NCBI GenBank assembly: GCA_934167225.1
Contig: CAKPLD010000024.1
Span: 1 to 15,309 of the forward strand
Source: an uncultured Clostridia bacterium
GTDB lineage: Bacteria; Bacillota; Clostridia; TANB77; CAG-508
Direction: 5' to 3'
DNA length: 15,309 bases
Shown here: piece by piece, positions 7,246 through 14,746 of the stretch
How positions within the stretch are numbered: the first letter of the stretch is position 1
Layout: every line of letters starts with the position of its first letter
The notes under the pieces: model-generated
Database searches by the model: none
What the model was told of the DNA's origin: nothing
Seen by the model: only the letters and a program-made list of their open reading frames with translations
Program-made: the position numbers and the translations under genes

Positions 7246-9699
7246 TTACCTAATCACAACCTCATCTTCATCGCAATCTATACTTGCTAACTTGCTTTTC
7301 TTAATAACACCATCTAAAATAGCTTCAGCAACTTTGTCTTCAACTAAACTTTGAATAGTTCTCTTAAGAGGTCTTGCTCCAAAGGCTTTATCAATACCTT
7401 TCTTAGCAATTAATTCTTTAACCTTAGGTGAAAATTCAATCTCATATTTTTGAGCTTTCATTCTATTTTTTACTTCATTTAACATTAATTCTATAATCTT
7501 ATAAATCTCTTCATCCTTCAATTTATGGAACACAATTATCTCATCAATACGGTTTATAAATTCGGGTCTAAACTCACGTTTTAATTCTGCTATTACTTCT
7601 TTTTTTATATTTTCATATTCTTTTTTATCGTCTTTATTTTCATTGCCGTTTTTTGTTTCATTTGAGAAGCCTAATGTCTTTTTATCTGTAATAATTCTTG
7701 CTCCAATATTAGATGTCATAATAATTACAGTATTTTTAAAGTTAACTGTTCTGCCATTTGAATCTGTAAGTCTACCATCATCAAGTATTTGAAGAAGCAT
7801 ATTCATTACATCTGGATGTGCTTTTTCAATTTCGTCAAACAAAATTACAGAATATTGTTTTCTTCTAATTTTTTCAGTTAACTGACCACCTTCTTCAAAT
7901 CCTACATATCCTGGAGGAGATCCTATAAGTTTTGATACAGAATGTGCTTCCATATATTCAGACATATCAATTCTTATCATTGCAGATTCATCTCCAAATA
8001 AACTTTCTGCTAAGGCCTTTGATAACTCTGTTTTTCCCACTCCTGTTGGACCTAAAAATAGGAACGAACCTATTGGTCTATTTGGGTCTTTTAATCCAAC
8101 TCTTCCTCTTCTTATTGCTTTACTTACTGCTTCTACTGCCTCATTTTGACCAATTACTCTCTCATGCAATGTTTTTTCTAAATTACGAAGTTTTGCATTT
8201 TCGTCTTCTGATATTTTTTTTACTGGAATTTCTGTCCAAAGTGAAATTACATCTGCAATATTTTCTTCTGTTATTGTAATAATCTTCTTAGTATTTTGAT
8301 TCTTCCACTTTTTATCCTCTTTTTCGTATTTTTCTCTCAAAGATTTTTCTTCATCTCTTAATGATGCTGCTTTCTCAAACTTTTGACCACGAACCGCTTC
8401 TTCTTTATCTTTAGAAATTCTATCTATTTCTTCTTGCATTTCTTTTAAACTATCTGGTTCTGTATAAGTTTGAAGTCTCGCTTTTGATGAAGCTTCATCT
8501 ATTAAATCTATTGCTTTATCTGGCAAAAATCTATCATTAATATATCTTTCAGATAATATAATCGCCGATTCAATTGCTTCATCTGTAATCTTTACATTAT
8601 GATGTGCCTCGTATTTATCACGTATTCCTTTTAATATTGTAATTGTATCTTTTTCAGTTGGTTCATTCACAATAACAGTACTAAATCTGCGTTCTAATGC
8701 TGTATCTTTTTCTATATATTTTCTATATTCTCCAATTGTAGTTGCACCAACTAGTTGAATTTCTCCTCTTGCAAGCATAGGTTTTAAAATATTGGCAGCA
8801 TCAATTGCCCCTTCGGCAGAACCTGCACCAACTATTGTGTGAATTTCATCAATAAATAATATTACATCTCCGGCTTTTTTTACTTCCCCTAATGCTTTTT
8901 TGATTCTTTCTTCAAAATCTCCTCTATATTTAGCACCTGCAACCATTCCGGAAATATCCATACTTACAACTCTTTTATTTTTAAGCATTTCTGGAACATC
9001 ACCTAAGTTAACTTTTTGTGCTAAACCTTCTACAATTGCTGTTTTACCAACTCCTGGTTCACCTATTAAACATGGATTGTTTTTTGTTCTCCTTGATAAA
9101 ATTTGAATAACCCTTTCAATTTCTTTGCTTCTACCAACAACAGGATCTAACTTTCCTTCTTTTGCTCTTTTAGTTAAATCTTCTCCAAATTGATTTAGAG
9201 TTAAGGTAGAATTAAAACTTCCGTTTGTTTTATTATAAGATTTACTTTCTTTTGATACATCTTCTGCTTCATTTATAACATTTACAATTTCATTATACAA
9301 TTTTGGTAATTCAACATCTAAATCAAGCAAAATTCTAACGGCAATGCTATCTCCTTCTCTAAGAATTCCAATTAATAAATACTCTGTTCCTATGTAGTCA
9401 TATCCCATTTTTCTTGCTTCTATAAAGCTATTTTCTATAACTCTTTTTGTTCGTGGTGTAAAGCCGAGTGTGTCAGTTCCTGTACTAGCTTCTTTTCCTA
9501 TCATTTCAATAATTTTAGTTTCAATATTCTCTGCTGTTATGCCCTGATTTTGTAGTACTCGACTTGCAACTCCAGCTCCTTCTTTTAGCAAACCATATAA
9601 TATATGTTCTGTTCCTATGTAGTTATGTCCAAGCAAAACTGCTTCATCTTCTGCAACTTCAATTGCCTTTTTAGCTCTTGATGTAAATTTATATATCAT
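7246..9699 (-). CDS. clpC: ATP-dependent Clp protease ATP-binding subunit ClpC
   Basis: 817-residue AAA+ unfoldase that feeds damaged or tagged proteins to ClpP. Domains: two Clp-N repeats (about 1-145), first AAA+ module with Walker A GEPGVGKT (213-220) and Walker B VILFIDEIH (279-287), a middle domain with a UvrB/C-like stretch (about 430-460, GQKFEKAASLRDEE), and second AAA+ module with Walker A GPTGVGKT (550-557) and Walker B VILFDEIEKAH (618-628). An LGF tripeptide at 676-678 fits the ClpP-docking loop. The middle domain identifies ClpC rather than ClpA, ClpB or ClpE. The ATG at 9699 has AAGGAAG about 8 bases upstream. Unlike the Bacillus arrangement there is no ctsR-mcsA-mcsB upstream and no visible CtsR operator. 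The only near upstream gene is the 57-residue unknown protein, 82 bases away. Confidence 0.97.
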   Translation of the reverse strand: MIYKFTSRAKKAIEVAEDEAVLLGHNYIGTEHILYGLLKEGAGVASRVLQNQGITAENIETKIIEMIGKEASTGTDTLGFTPRTKRVIENSFIEARKMGYDYIGTEYLLIGILREGDSIAVRILLDLDVELPKLYNEIVNVINEAEDVSKESKSYNKTNGSFNSTLTLNQFGEDLTKRAKEGKLDPVVGRSKEIERVIQILSRRTKNNPCLIGEPGVGKTAIVEGLAQKVNLGDVPEMLKNKRVVSMDISGMVAGAKYRGDFEERIKKALGEVKKAGDVILFIDEIHTIVGAGSAEGAIDAANILKPMLARGEIQLVGATTIGEYRKYIEKDTALERRFSTVIVNEPTEKDTITILKGIRDKYEAHHNVKITDEAIESAIILSERYINDRFLPDKAIDLIDEASSKARLQTYTEPDSLKEMQEEIDRISKDKEEAVRGQKFEKAASLRDEEKSLREKYEKEDKKWKNQNTKKIITITEENIADVISLWTEIPVKKISEDENAKLRNLEKTLHERVIGQNEAVEAVSKAIRRGRVGLKDPNRPIGSFLFLGPTGVGKTELSKALAESLFGDESAMIRIDMSEYMEAHSVSKLIGSPPGYVGFEEGGQLTEKIRRKQYSVILFDEIEKAHPDVMNMLLQILDDGRLTDSNGRTVNFKNTVIIMTSNIGARIITDKKTLGFSNETKNGNENKDDKKEYENIKKEVIAELKREFRPEFINRIDEIIVFHKLKDEEIYKIIELMLNEVKNRMKAQKYEIEFSPKVKELIAKKGIDKAFGARPLKRTIQSLVEDKVAEAILDGVIKKSKLASIDCDEDEVVIR

Positions 9700-9781
9700 A
9701 TTCCCAACTTCCTTTCTTTTATTTTTTTACAATATTTCTAATCATTTCTCTTCTTTTAGACATCCTTTTTCTCTTATTTTT

Positions 9782-9955
9782 TCATGATTTTATATTTCTT
9801 CTCTTATTTTTGCTGTTATTAGTTATATTCTCTAAATCTTCTACTTTTTCCTTTTGCACCGATAATGGTAACCAAGCAAAATATGATGTAATAAATTCCC
9901 CATATCTTGTGGCATCCTCACCTATTTCATATTTTTCATTTTGTTTTTTTGTCAT
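9782..9955 (-). CDS. Small soluble protein of unknown function upstream of clpC
   Basis: 57 residues, start ATG at 9955 (MTKKQNEKYEIG), with a strong GGGGGTG ribosome binding site 8 bases upstream; the GTG three codons earlier overlaps that site. The protein is highly charged, has no membrane segment and ends in a basic tail (NNSKNKRRNIKS). A central hydrophobic stretch, FITSYFAWLPLSV, is the most structured-looking part. The good ribosome site and the position between a terminator and clpC support a real gene, perhaps co-transcribed with clpC, 82 bases downstream. I do not recognise the family. The opposite strand is also open here, but without signals. Confidence 0.6.
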   Translation of the reverse strand: MTKKQNEKYEIGEDATRYGEFITSYFAWLPLSVQKEKVEDLENITNNSKNKRRNIKS

Positions 9956-10000
9956 TTCGCACACCCCCTGTTTTAGTTTGTGCTATTATTTTATTTTTAT

Positions 10001-10034
10001 ACAAAATGAGGTAACTGCTTTTACCCCATTTTGT
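10001..10034 (-). terminator. Terminator-like hairpin after the CnaB surface-protein gene
   Basis: A 14-bp stem (10034-10021 with 10014-10001, one G-T pair on the minus strand) around a 6-base loop begins 10 bases past the stop codon of the surface-protein gene. The 5' arm starts ACAAAATG and the 3' arm ends CATTTTGT, so the T-run is partly inside the stem and is followed by AT-rich sequence. It probably separates the surface-protein unit from the small gene and clpC. Confidence 0.65.
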
Positions 10035-10043
10035 AATAATTTT

Positions 10044-12608
10044 TTATAGACCTGTTAGTGGCAAAATCTTATAAACTTTAGTTTTCCAATTAGATGACTT
10101 ATTTAAATTATATCCTTTATAATTTGACTTTAAATAAACCTTATTTTCGAAAACATCTTCACTTTTAACATTAGAATTTACTTTTGCAAAAATCAATGTA
10201 TCCTCTTCTGTTTTAAATCCTACATCAACTGTTCCAAAATCTAATTTTATATTTGTTATAAATTCATTATCCGCTAATTCTCGAGAAAAATCTATTTCAT
10301 CAGAATTTTTTGTATTTATATCTTCAAACATTAAAATATAATCTTCACTAAAATTAGTTTTATAATATAAATTATAAGTATTTTCTTGATTATACGTACC
10401 TAATTTTATTTTTGTAACTTTTATATAATCTGTTGGTATTTCATCTTCCCAAATAAAATTATCCAATTTTACATTCCCTGAATTTTTTAAGGTTATGTTA
10501 TACTGTATTTCATCATCTGCAAAAGCTTCGTCCATACCTTTTTTCTCAATTTCTTCGTCTGGATTTTCTGGCGTGTTTTCTATATTTAAAGTTACTTCCT
10601 GTTTGTTATTTTTTATTTCTGCTTCGTAAATACTTTGATCTAGTAAATACCATTCGTTTGTCTCTAGTTCTTTTACTTTGTATATTCCTTTTTCTAATTC
10701 TTGTGAATATGCAATTCCTTTACTATCTGTTGTTATTTTTTGAATCAAAGTTCCATCTGTATCATATATTTCGAATTTTATTCCTTCTAATGGATCTCCT
10801 CTTTTCTTGCCATTTATTTTATTGTCTTCTTTTGATGTCTTAACAATCTTAATATGACCTCTAATTTTTTCATTTTCTATTTGTATGTCTTTAATTTGAT
10901 TTTCTTCTAATGTTATTTCCTTTATGTCATTTCTTAATTCATATTTTTCATCAGTTTGAGTCTCACGTAGTCTTAAACTTTGGTAATCTCTTAATGGATA
11001 TTTATTTGTTACTGCCTCTCCATTTTCATCTGTTTTTATTGTTTCTAATACATTACCATTGCTATCTTGAACCTCAAAGACAACATTTGGAATTTTTATT
11101 GTATGATTATCTTTGTCGACTTTTATTACTCTAATTTGTCCTTTTTTTAATTCATCTTCTATTTTTGTTGTAGTTGTTTCGTTCCATTTTATTTGCAAAT
11201 TTTGGTCATCTGCTAAATTATACCACTCATTTGTGCTAATTTCTTTTAATTTGTAATTTCCTATTCTTAAGTTCTCTATTGTTATTTTTCCATTAGCATC
11301 TGTATAATATGTTCCAATTGATTTGCCTGTTTCCTCACTATATAATTCAAATCCAACATTTCCGAGTGTTATATTATTGTTTTCTTTGTCTACTTTTAAT
11401 ATTTCTAAGGTTCCTTTTTTGTGTTCATTTTCTATATCTATATTAGATGTTTTGTTGTATTCTACTTCTATCGAATATTCATTTTCTTCATTTAATATAT
11501 AATTTTCATTTGATTTTATCTCTTTTGCATAATAAGAATCTTGATATAAATTTGAAATTTCTATCTTACCATTTTCGTCTGTTGTATATTTTCCGATACA
11601 TTCTTTTTTTGAGTTATATATTTCAAATACGGTGCCAACAATCCCTTTTTTAGTTTCATTATCTATTTTATTTATTTGGATTTTTCCTGTATTTAATTTT
11701 AGTTTTGTATTTATACTTGATTCCACATTTTGGTATGAATCGGCTGTTAGTAAATAATCTTGTGTTCCAGAAATTCTAGTTTTTCCATAAAACATAGGAT
11801 AACTTTTTAGTTCTGATGAAATTTCTATATTTATACTTTTATCTGAGTTTAAATTGGTTTTTAAAAGTTTTAATTTAAACTTTTCGTTTGGTTCAAAACT
11901 TGTTTTTATATTTCCTTCTATGTCTGTTAAAATATCACCATTTGATAAACCCGAAACCGATTTTATATTGTATTTTGATATTGTATTTCCTCCTGTTATT
12001 TTATATGTCATAGAATAATAATTTCCATCTTCTTCTAGTTCAGATATCTTTGATATTTTTAATTCGTTTTCAATTGTCTCTGTTCCATTTTTTCCAATAT
12101 CTACTAAATTATGCAATGCTCTTAACATGGCTTGCCCTTCGCTGTCGTTTTCTTCTGCTGTATATAAGTTTATGTCTGCTTGCCCTAGTAAGCAATATAT
12201 TGCAAATTTTGTTACAGCAAATGCATCATATTCTGATTCTACTCCCATTTGCTTTGCGGTTTTATATGGATACCCATTTTTTACCGCTCTCCATACTTGT
12301 TCGTTGTCTATTATTTTATCTATATCTACAGTATAACTATCTACTGCTCCAACTCCATGTAGATCTCTATTTAAACAATATGCTGGGTAAAATTTGTTAT
12401 CTTTGTAGTACCCTACAATGTTACATATTGAATATGTATACATTTTTTTACTTTCGTTATAGTATTTTAAATGATATGGTGCCTCTCCTATTTTTACTAT
12501 ATATGCTTCTTTTATTTCGTAAACTGCTTTTACTATATTTGCTAAATATGAAATGAATATTATTGATAACAATAATACAATTGGTATTTTTTTTATTATT
12601 TTTAACAT
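10044..12608 (-). CDS. Secreted surface protein: thioester-like head, four CnaB repeats, terminal LPLTG
   Basis: 854 residues; the ATG at 12608 has a perfect AAGGAGG site. A signal peptide covers about 1-28 (ends NIVKA). Residues 60-160 resemble a thioester (adhesion) domain, with YPAYCLN (Cys78) and AVTKFAIYC (131-139). Four CnaB/prealbumin-like repeats follow at about 308-397, 398-488, 489-583 and 584-690. Each has an early Lys (314, 405, 496, 590), a KE/RE glutamate (363, 456, 549, 648) and a late IENE-type Asn or Asp (394, 485, 579, 678), the residues of internal isopeptide bonds. Residues 691-840 resemble a DUF11-like beta domain. The chain ends in LPLTGL with no hydrophobic tail. Likely a stalk-like adhesin outside the cell. 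It has its own promoter and terminator and lies just downstream of the candidate DGR target gene. Confidence 0.85.
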   Translation of the reverse strand: MLKIIKKIPIVLLLSIIFISYLANIVKAVYEIKEAYIVKIGEAPYHLKYYNESKKMYTYSICNIVGYYKDNKFYPAYCLNRDLHGVGAVDSYTVDIDKIIDNEQVWRAVKNGYPYKTAKQMGVESEYDAFAVTKFAIYCLLGQADINLYTAEENDSEGQAMLRALHNLVDIGKNGTETIENELKISKISELEEDGNYYSMTYKITGGNTISKYNIKSVSGLSNGDILTDIEGNIKTSFEPNEKFKLKLLKTNLNSDKSINIEISSELKSYPMFYGKTRISGTQDYLLTADSYQNVESSINTKLKLNTGKIQINKIDNETKKGIVGTVFEIYNSKKECIGKYTTDENGKIEISNLYQDSYYAKEIKSNENYILNEENEYSIEVEYNKTSNIDIENEHKKGTLEILKVDKENNNITLGNVGFELYSEETGKSIGTYYTDANGKITIENLRIGNYKLKEISTNEWYNLADDQNLQIKWNETTTTKIEDELKKGQIRVIKVDKDNHTIKIPNVVFEVQDSNGNVLETIKTDENGEAVTNKYPLRDYQSLRLRETQTDEKYELRNDIKEITLEENQIKDIQIENEKIRGHIKIVKTSKEDNKINGKKRGDPLEGIKFEIYDTDGTLIQKITTDSKGIAYSQELEKGIYKVKELETNEWYLLDQSIYEAEIKNNKQEVTLNIENTPENPDEEIEKKGMDEAFADDEIQYNITLKNSGNVKLDNFIWEDEIPTDYIKVTKIKLGTYNQENTYNLYYKTNFSEDYILMFEDINTKNSDEIDFSRELADNEFITNIKLDFGTVDVGFKTEEDTLIFAKVNSNVKSEDVFENKVYLKSNYKGYNLNKSSNWKTKVYKILPLTGL

Positions 12609-12644
12609 TAATTCCTCCTTGATTTTTAGGAGCTTTGGAATTAA
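12608..12644 (-). promoter_or_regulatory. Hairpin that could hide the ribosome binding site of the CnaB gene
   Basis: In the leader of the surface-protein gene, TTAATTCC (12644-12637) can pair with GGAATTAA (12615-12608). This closes a hairpin that takes in the AAGGAGG site and the first base of the start codon. A nearby CTCC in the loop could also pair with the ribosome site. Confidence 0.4.
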
Positions 12645-12670
12645 TTTTTTATTATGAATTAACTTTGTAT

Positions 12671-12699
12671 ATATTATAATATTTTTAGTGTTATGTCAA
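12671..12699 (-). promoter_or_regulatory. Promoter of the CnaB surface-protein gene
   Basis: A perfect TTGACA (12699-12694) is followed, after 17 bases, by TAATAT (12676-12671). A perfect TATAAT overlaps it at 15-base spacing (12678-12673). The leader to the ATG is about 55-60 bases and contains the hairpin over the ribosome site. Confidence 0.7.
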
Positions 12700-12757
12700 T
12701 AGATTTGTTGAATAATCTGACAAAAATCAGTGGTGTATAATATGGTGTGTGTGATGG

Positions 12758-12791
12758 AAAAACAGCATGGTGTTATATTAACCATACTGCT
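12758..12791 (-). terminator. Probable terminator of the prepilin/FGE-like gene
   Basis: On the minus strand ATGGT (12785-12781) pairs with ACCAT (12771-12767). An outer AGC/GCT pairing with a three-base bulge extends the stem, and it is followed by G and five T (12762-12758). It lies about 25 bases past the stop. Its outer arm overlaps a second possible hairpin, ACTGCT/AGCAGT (12813-12808 with 12791-12786), so the two structures exclude each other. Confidence 0.45.
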
Positions 12792-12814
12792 TGACACTTA
12801 CAAAATGAGCAGTT

Positions 12815-14513
12815 CTATCTTATGTAAAGTACGACACGAAACCCTACGTAAGTGACAGGAGCACTAGAATCAACGTTGCCGTTGCGGTAAGCTATAGTTG
12901 CAGCACTTCCATAGTAACAGAAACTACCACCACGAAGGACAGCGTATTTCGCAGCAGTGGTCTTATCTTGTTCAACCATTGTATCACTTGTAGAATGGTT
13001 TCCTACTTCTGTTGTCCATTCATACATATTTCCTGCCATATCATATATATTTTTTACTTTTGAACTTACAGTTTTAGTTTTCTTCGTTCCATTTTCTTCT
13101 ACCTCTGCTTCATATGCTCCTGTTGCTAATTCAACCCATAAATAATGGTTATATTCTTCAAAATTGTAGTCTGTACTACTTGAATAAAATTGGTATTTTT
13201 CTTTTTCGCCTTGGTTTACTTTTTTACTTCCTAAATTTATATTACCTTTATAATATTTTTTATTTGTTTCGTACGTTACCCATGTTGTAGAATTATCTTT
13301 TTCTATATGTTCTATATAGTGGTGCAATGAATACAATGCGTTTTTTATTTCTATGTTCGAATTACTATTTGTATAGTTTCCATAGTTTGTACTATCTTGT
13401 CCTATATTTGATACTTCTGTCTTTAACCATGAAACTGTTGTGTCCCATGCAAAACTATCTATTAATTGGCTACTTACAACACTATTATTTGCATACATAT
13501 TTTGTGAAACCACTTTCGCATTTTTTTGGTTTATACGATTCCAACATTGGTTGTTTTTTCTACTTACTGGTTTCAGACTTGTATTATTTTTATCTATAGC
13601 ATATGCGTAGTCATTACTTTCTTTTGCATAAAAATCTGCATTTTCTGGCACTCCTGCTTCAAATCTTGCAACATAAAATCCTCCATATTTTTGCACACTG
13701 TCTACACTATCTATTGTGTCTCCATCTTTTGCTCCTCCATAGTCTGTCCAATCTGTGTATTTTTCTGGTGTATTGTAGTAGTATTGTTTAGTTGTATCTG
13801 TCCATTGTGAAGCTAACCCAAATTTTGTACTTTCATCTTTTGTTCTTTCATATCTTACACCACTATTTCCATTACATGGCACCCAAACAAATTGGTTTCC
13901 TCCTTTAGAATTATTGTCATCATCTCCTATTTTATCAGATATTACAAGCCCTGTTGATGGCTTTCCTGTTACGTAATAGAAGCCTTTTGGTATTACTGCC
14001 TTTATTGTTTCTTCGTCATTTGTGCTATCTCCTTCTTTTATTATCATTCTTACATTTTCATTTTCTAGCAATTCTTTTTCTGCTTCATTTGCATTTGCTA
14101 CTGTTATTTGTTTTACTCCATTTGATTCTATGTTTTTTTGTTCACTTGTACTACCAAATATTTCACTTATATCGTAAGTTTTACCATTGTATGTTATTGT
14201 TCCTTTTGATACATCTGTTGTTATTCCTTCGATTTTTCCTAATTCTTCTAGGATAAATTCACTTTCTGCACTATTTTGTCCGACCTTTCAGATAGTAGTC
14301 TGTTAGTATGTCATAGGCTTTTACTTGCAAATATTCTAAATCTCCTGCATCTTTTGTACTTTGTTTTGCTTTTGAGGCATTATCTATTATTCCATTTTGT
14401 CCTGTTAGAGTTGATATGCTTACTCCCGCTAGAATTATAAGTATGATAATTGTAACTACAAGGGCTATTAGAGTAATACCTTTGTTTTCTTTCAATTTTT
14501 TTATCAACTTCAT
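12815..14513 (-). pseudogene. Prepilin-like leader fused to FGE/C-type-lectin-fold domain; candidate DGR target, frameshifted
   Basis: Two open frames form one gene. The first starts at the ATG at 14513 (AGGAGG 9 bases upstream): MKLIKKLKENKG, then ITLIALVVTIIILIILAGVSI, a prepilin-peptidase leader (cut after Gly12) and membrane helix, and TGQNGIIDNASKAKQ. It stops at 14271. The second frame is open from 14287 (after a TGA) to the stop at 12815 and has no start codon with a ribosome site. It begins GQNSAESEFILEELGKIEG, a natural continuation, so one extra base between 14274 and 14290 probably separates them. Corrected length is about 565 residues. The second half is an FGE-sulfatase/SUMF1-like domain: QFVWVPC, YGGFYVARFEAG, NIYDMAGNMYEWT, then LRGGSF...AYRN...GFRVV. 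It is likely a displayed binding protein, not an enzyme. The final ~45 codons form the candidate variable region listed separately. Confidence 0.78.
12818..12955 (-). other. Candidate DGR variable region (VR)
   Basis: The last ~45 codons of the FGE-like gene encode the scaffold AVLRGGSF-x3-GS-x4-AYRN-x11-VGFRVVLYIR, the usual layout of variable sites in C-type-lectin-fold DGR targets. From 12892 down to 12848 all 15 codons (A394 to Y408 of the second open frame) end in T or C, and the three codons after GGSF (Cys, Tyr, Tyr) do too. This is what A-directed mutagenesis of AAT/AAC codons leaves behind. A hand count gives 66 G+C in 140 bases (12821-12960), about 47%; the 60 bases at 13021-13080 have 14 (23%). 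The template repeat and reverse transcriptase are not in the window. Confidence 0.75.
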
Positions 14514-14552
14514 AAATTTTTTCCTCCTAGTATTTCGACTGACTTTCCAAAA

Positions 14553-14581
14553 CATATACCACAGCCTGTATTTTTATTTAA
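14553..14581 (-). promoter_or_regulatory. Possible promoter of the prepilin/FGE-like gene
   Basis: On the minus strand TTAAAT (14581-14576), a 17-base spacer and TATATG (14558-14553) preceded by TGG, an extended -10 arrangement. The leader to the ATG at 14513 would be about 33 bases. Confidence 0.4.
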
Positions 14582-14650
14582 CCACAAAATTTATATTTTT
14601 ACAATGTTTTATAAAAAATGACATATATTCGTAAAAAAAATGTAACAAAA

Positions 14651-14665
14651 ATGTAATAATTACAT
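14651..14665. promoter_or_regulatory. Palindrome, possible operator between divergent genes
   Basis: ATGTAAT-A-ATTACAT is a perfect 7-1-7 inverted repeat. An extra half-like copy, AAAAATGTAA, lies just to its left near 14640. It sits between the prepilin/FGE-like gene and the XRE regulator, a usual place for an autoregulator's binding site. In such AT-rich DNA a chance palindrome is possible. Confidence 0.35.
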
Positions 14666-14746
14666 AATGAACCTGTAACTTAATCAAACTATTTATTATA
14701 GAATTTAAGGTAAAATTTAATTTTAATAATAATTGAGGTAAAAAAT

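Noticed and set aside
9713..9757. Tiny minus-strand frame (MSKRREMIRNIVKK) between the 57-residue gene and clpC
   Set aside because: Its purine-rich upstream touches the ATG with no spacing, and the 14-residue product resembles nothing I know. More likely chance in an A-rich leader.
9700..9781. CtsR operator upstream of clpC
   Set aside because: No GGTCAAA-type tandem is present on either strand in the gap. A lone TTTTGACC inside clpC near 8382 is not in a promoter.
12815..14071. The FGE-like part as an independent gene starting at a TTG at 14071
   Set aside because: There is no ribosome site, the frame stays open for over 200 bases upstream with similar coding character, and it joins naturally to the prepilin part.
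12960..14256. Several long plus-strand open frames opposite the prepilin/FGE and CnaB genes
   Set aside because: They are rich in Leu, Phe, Tyr and Cys, lack ribosome sites and mirror the A-rich coding strand. They are shadows of the minus-strand genes.
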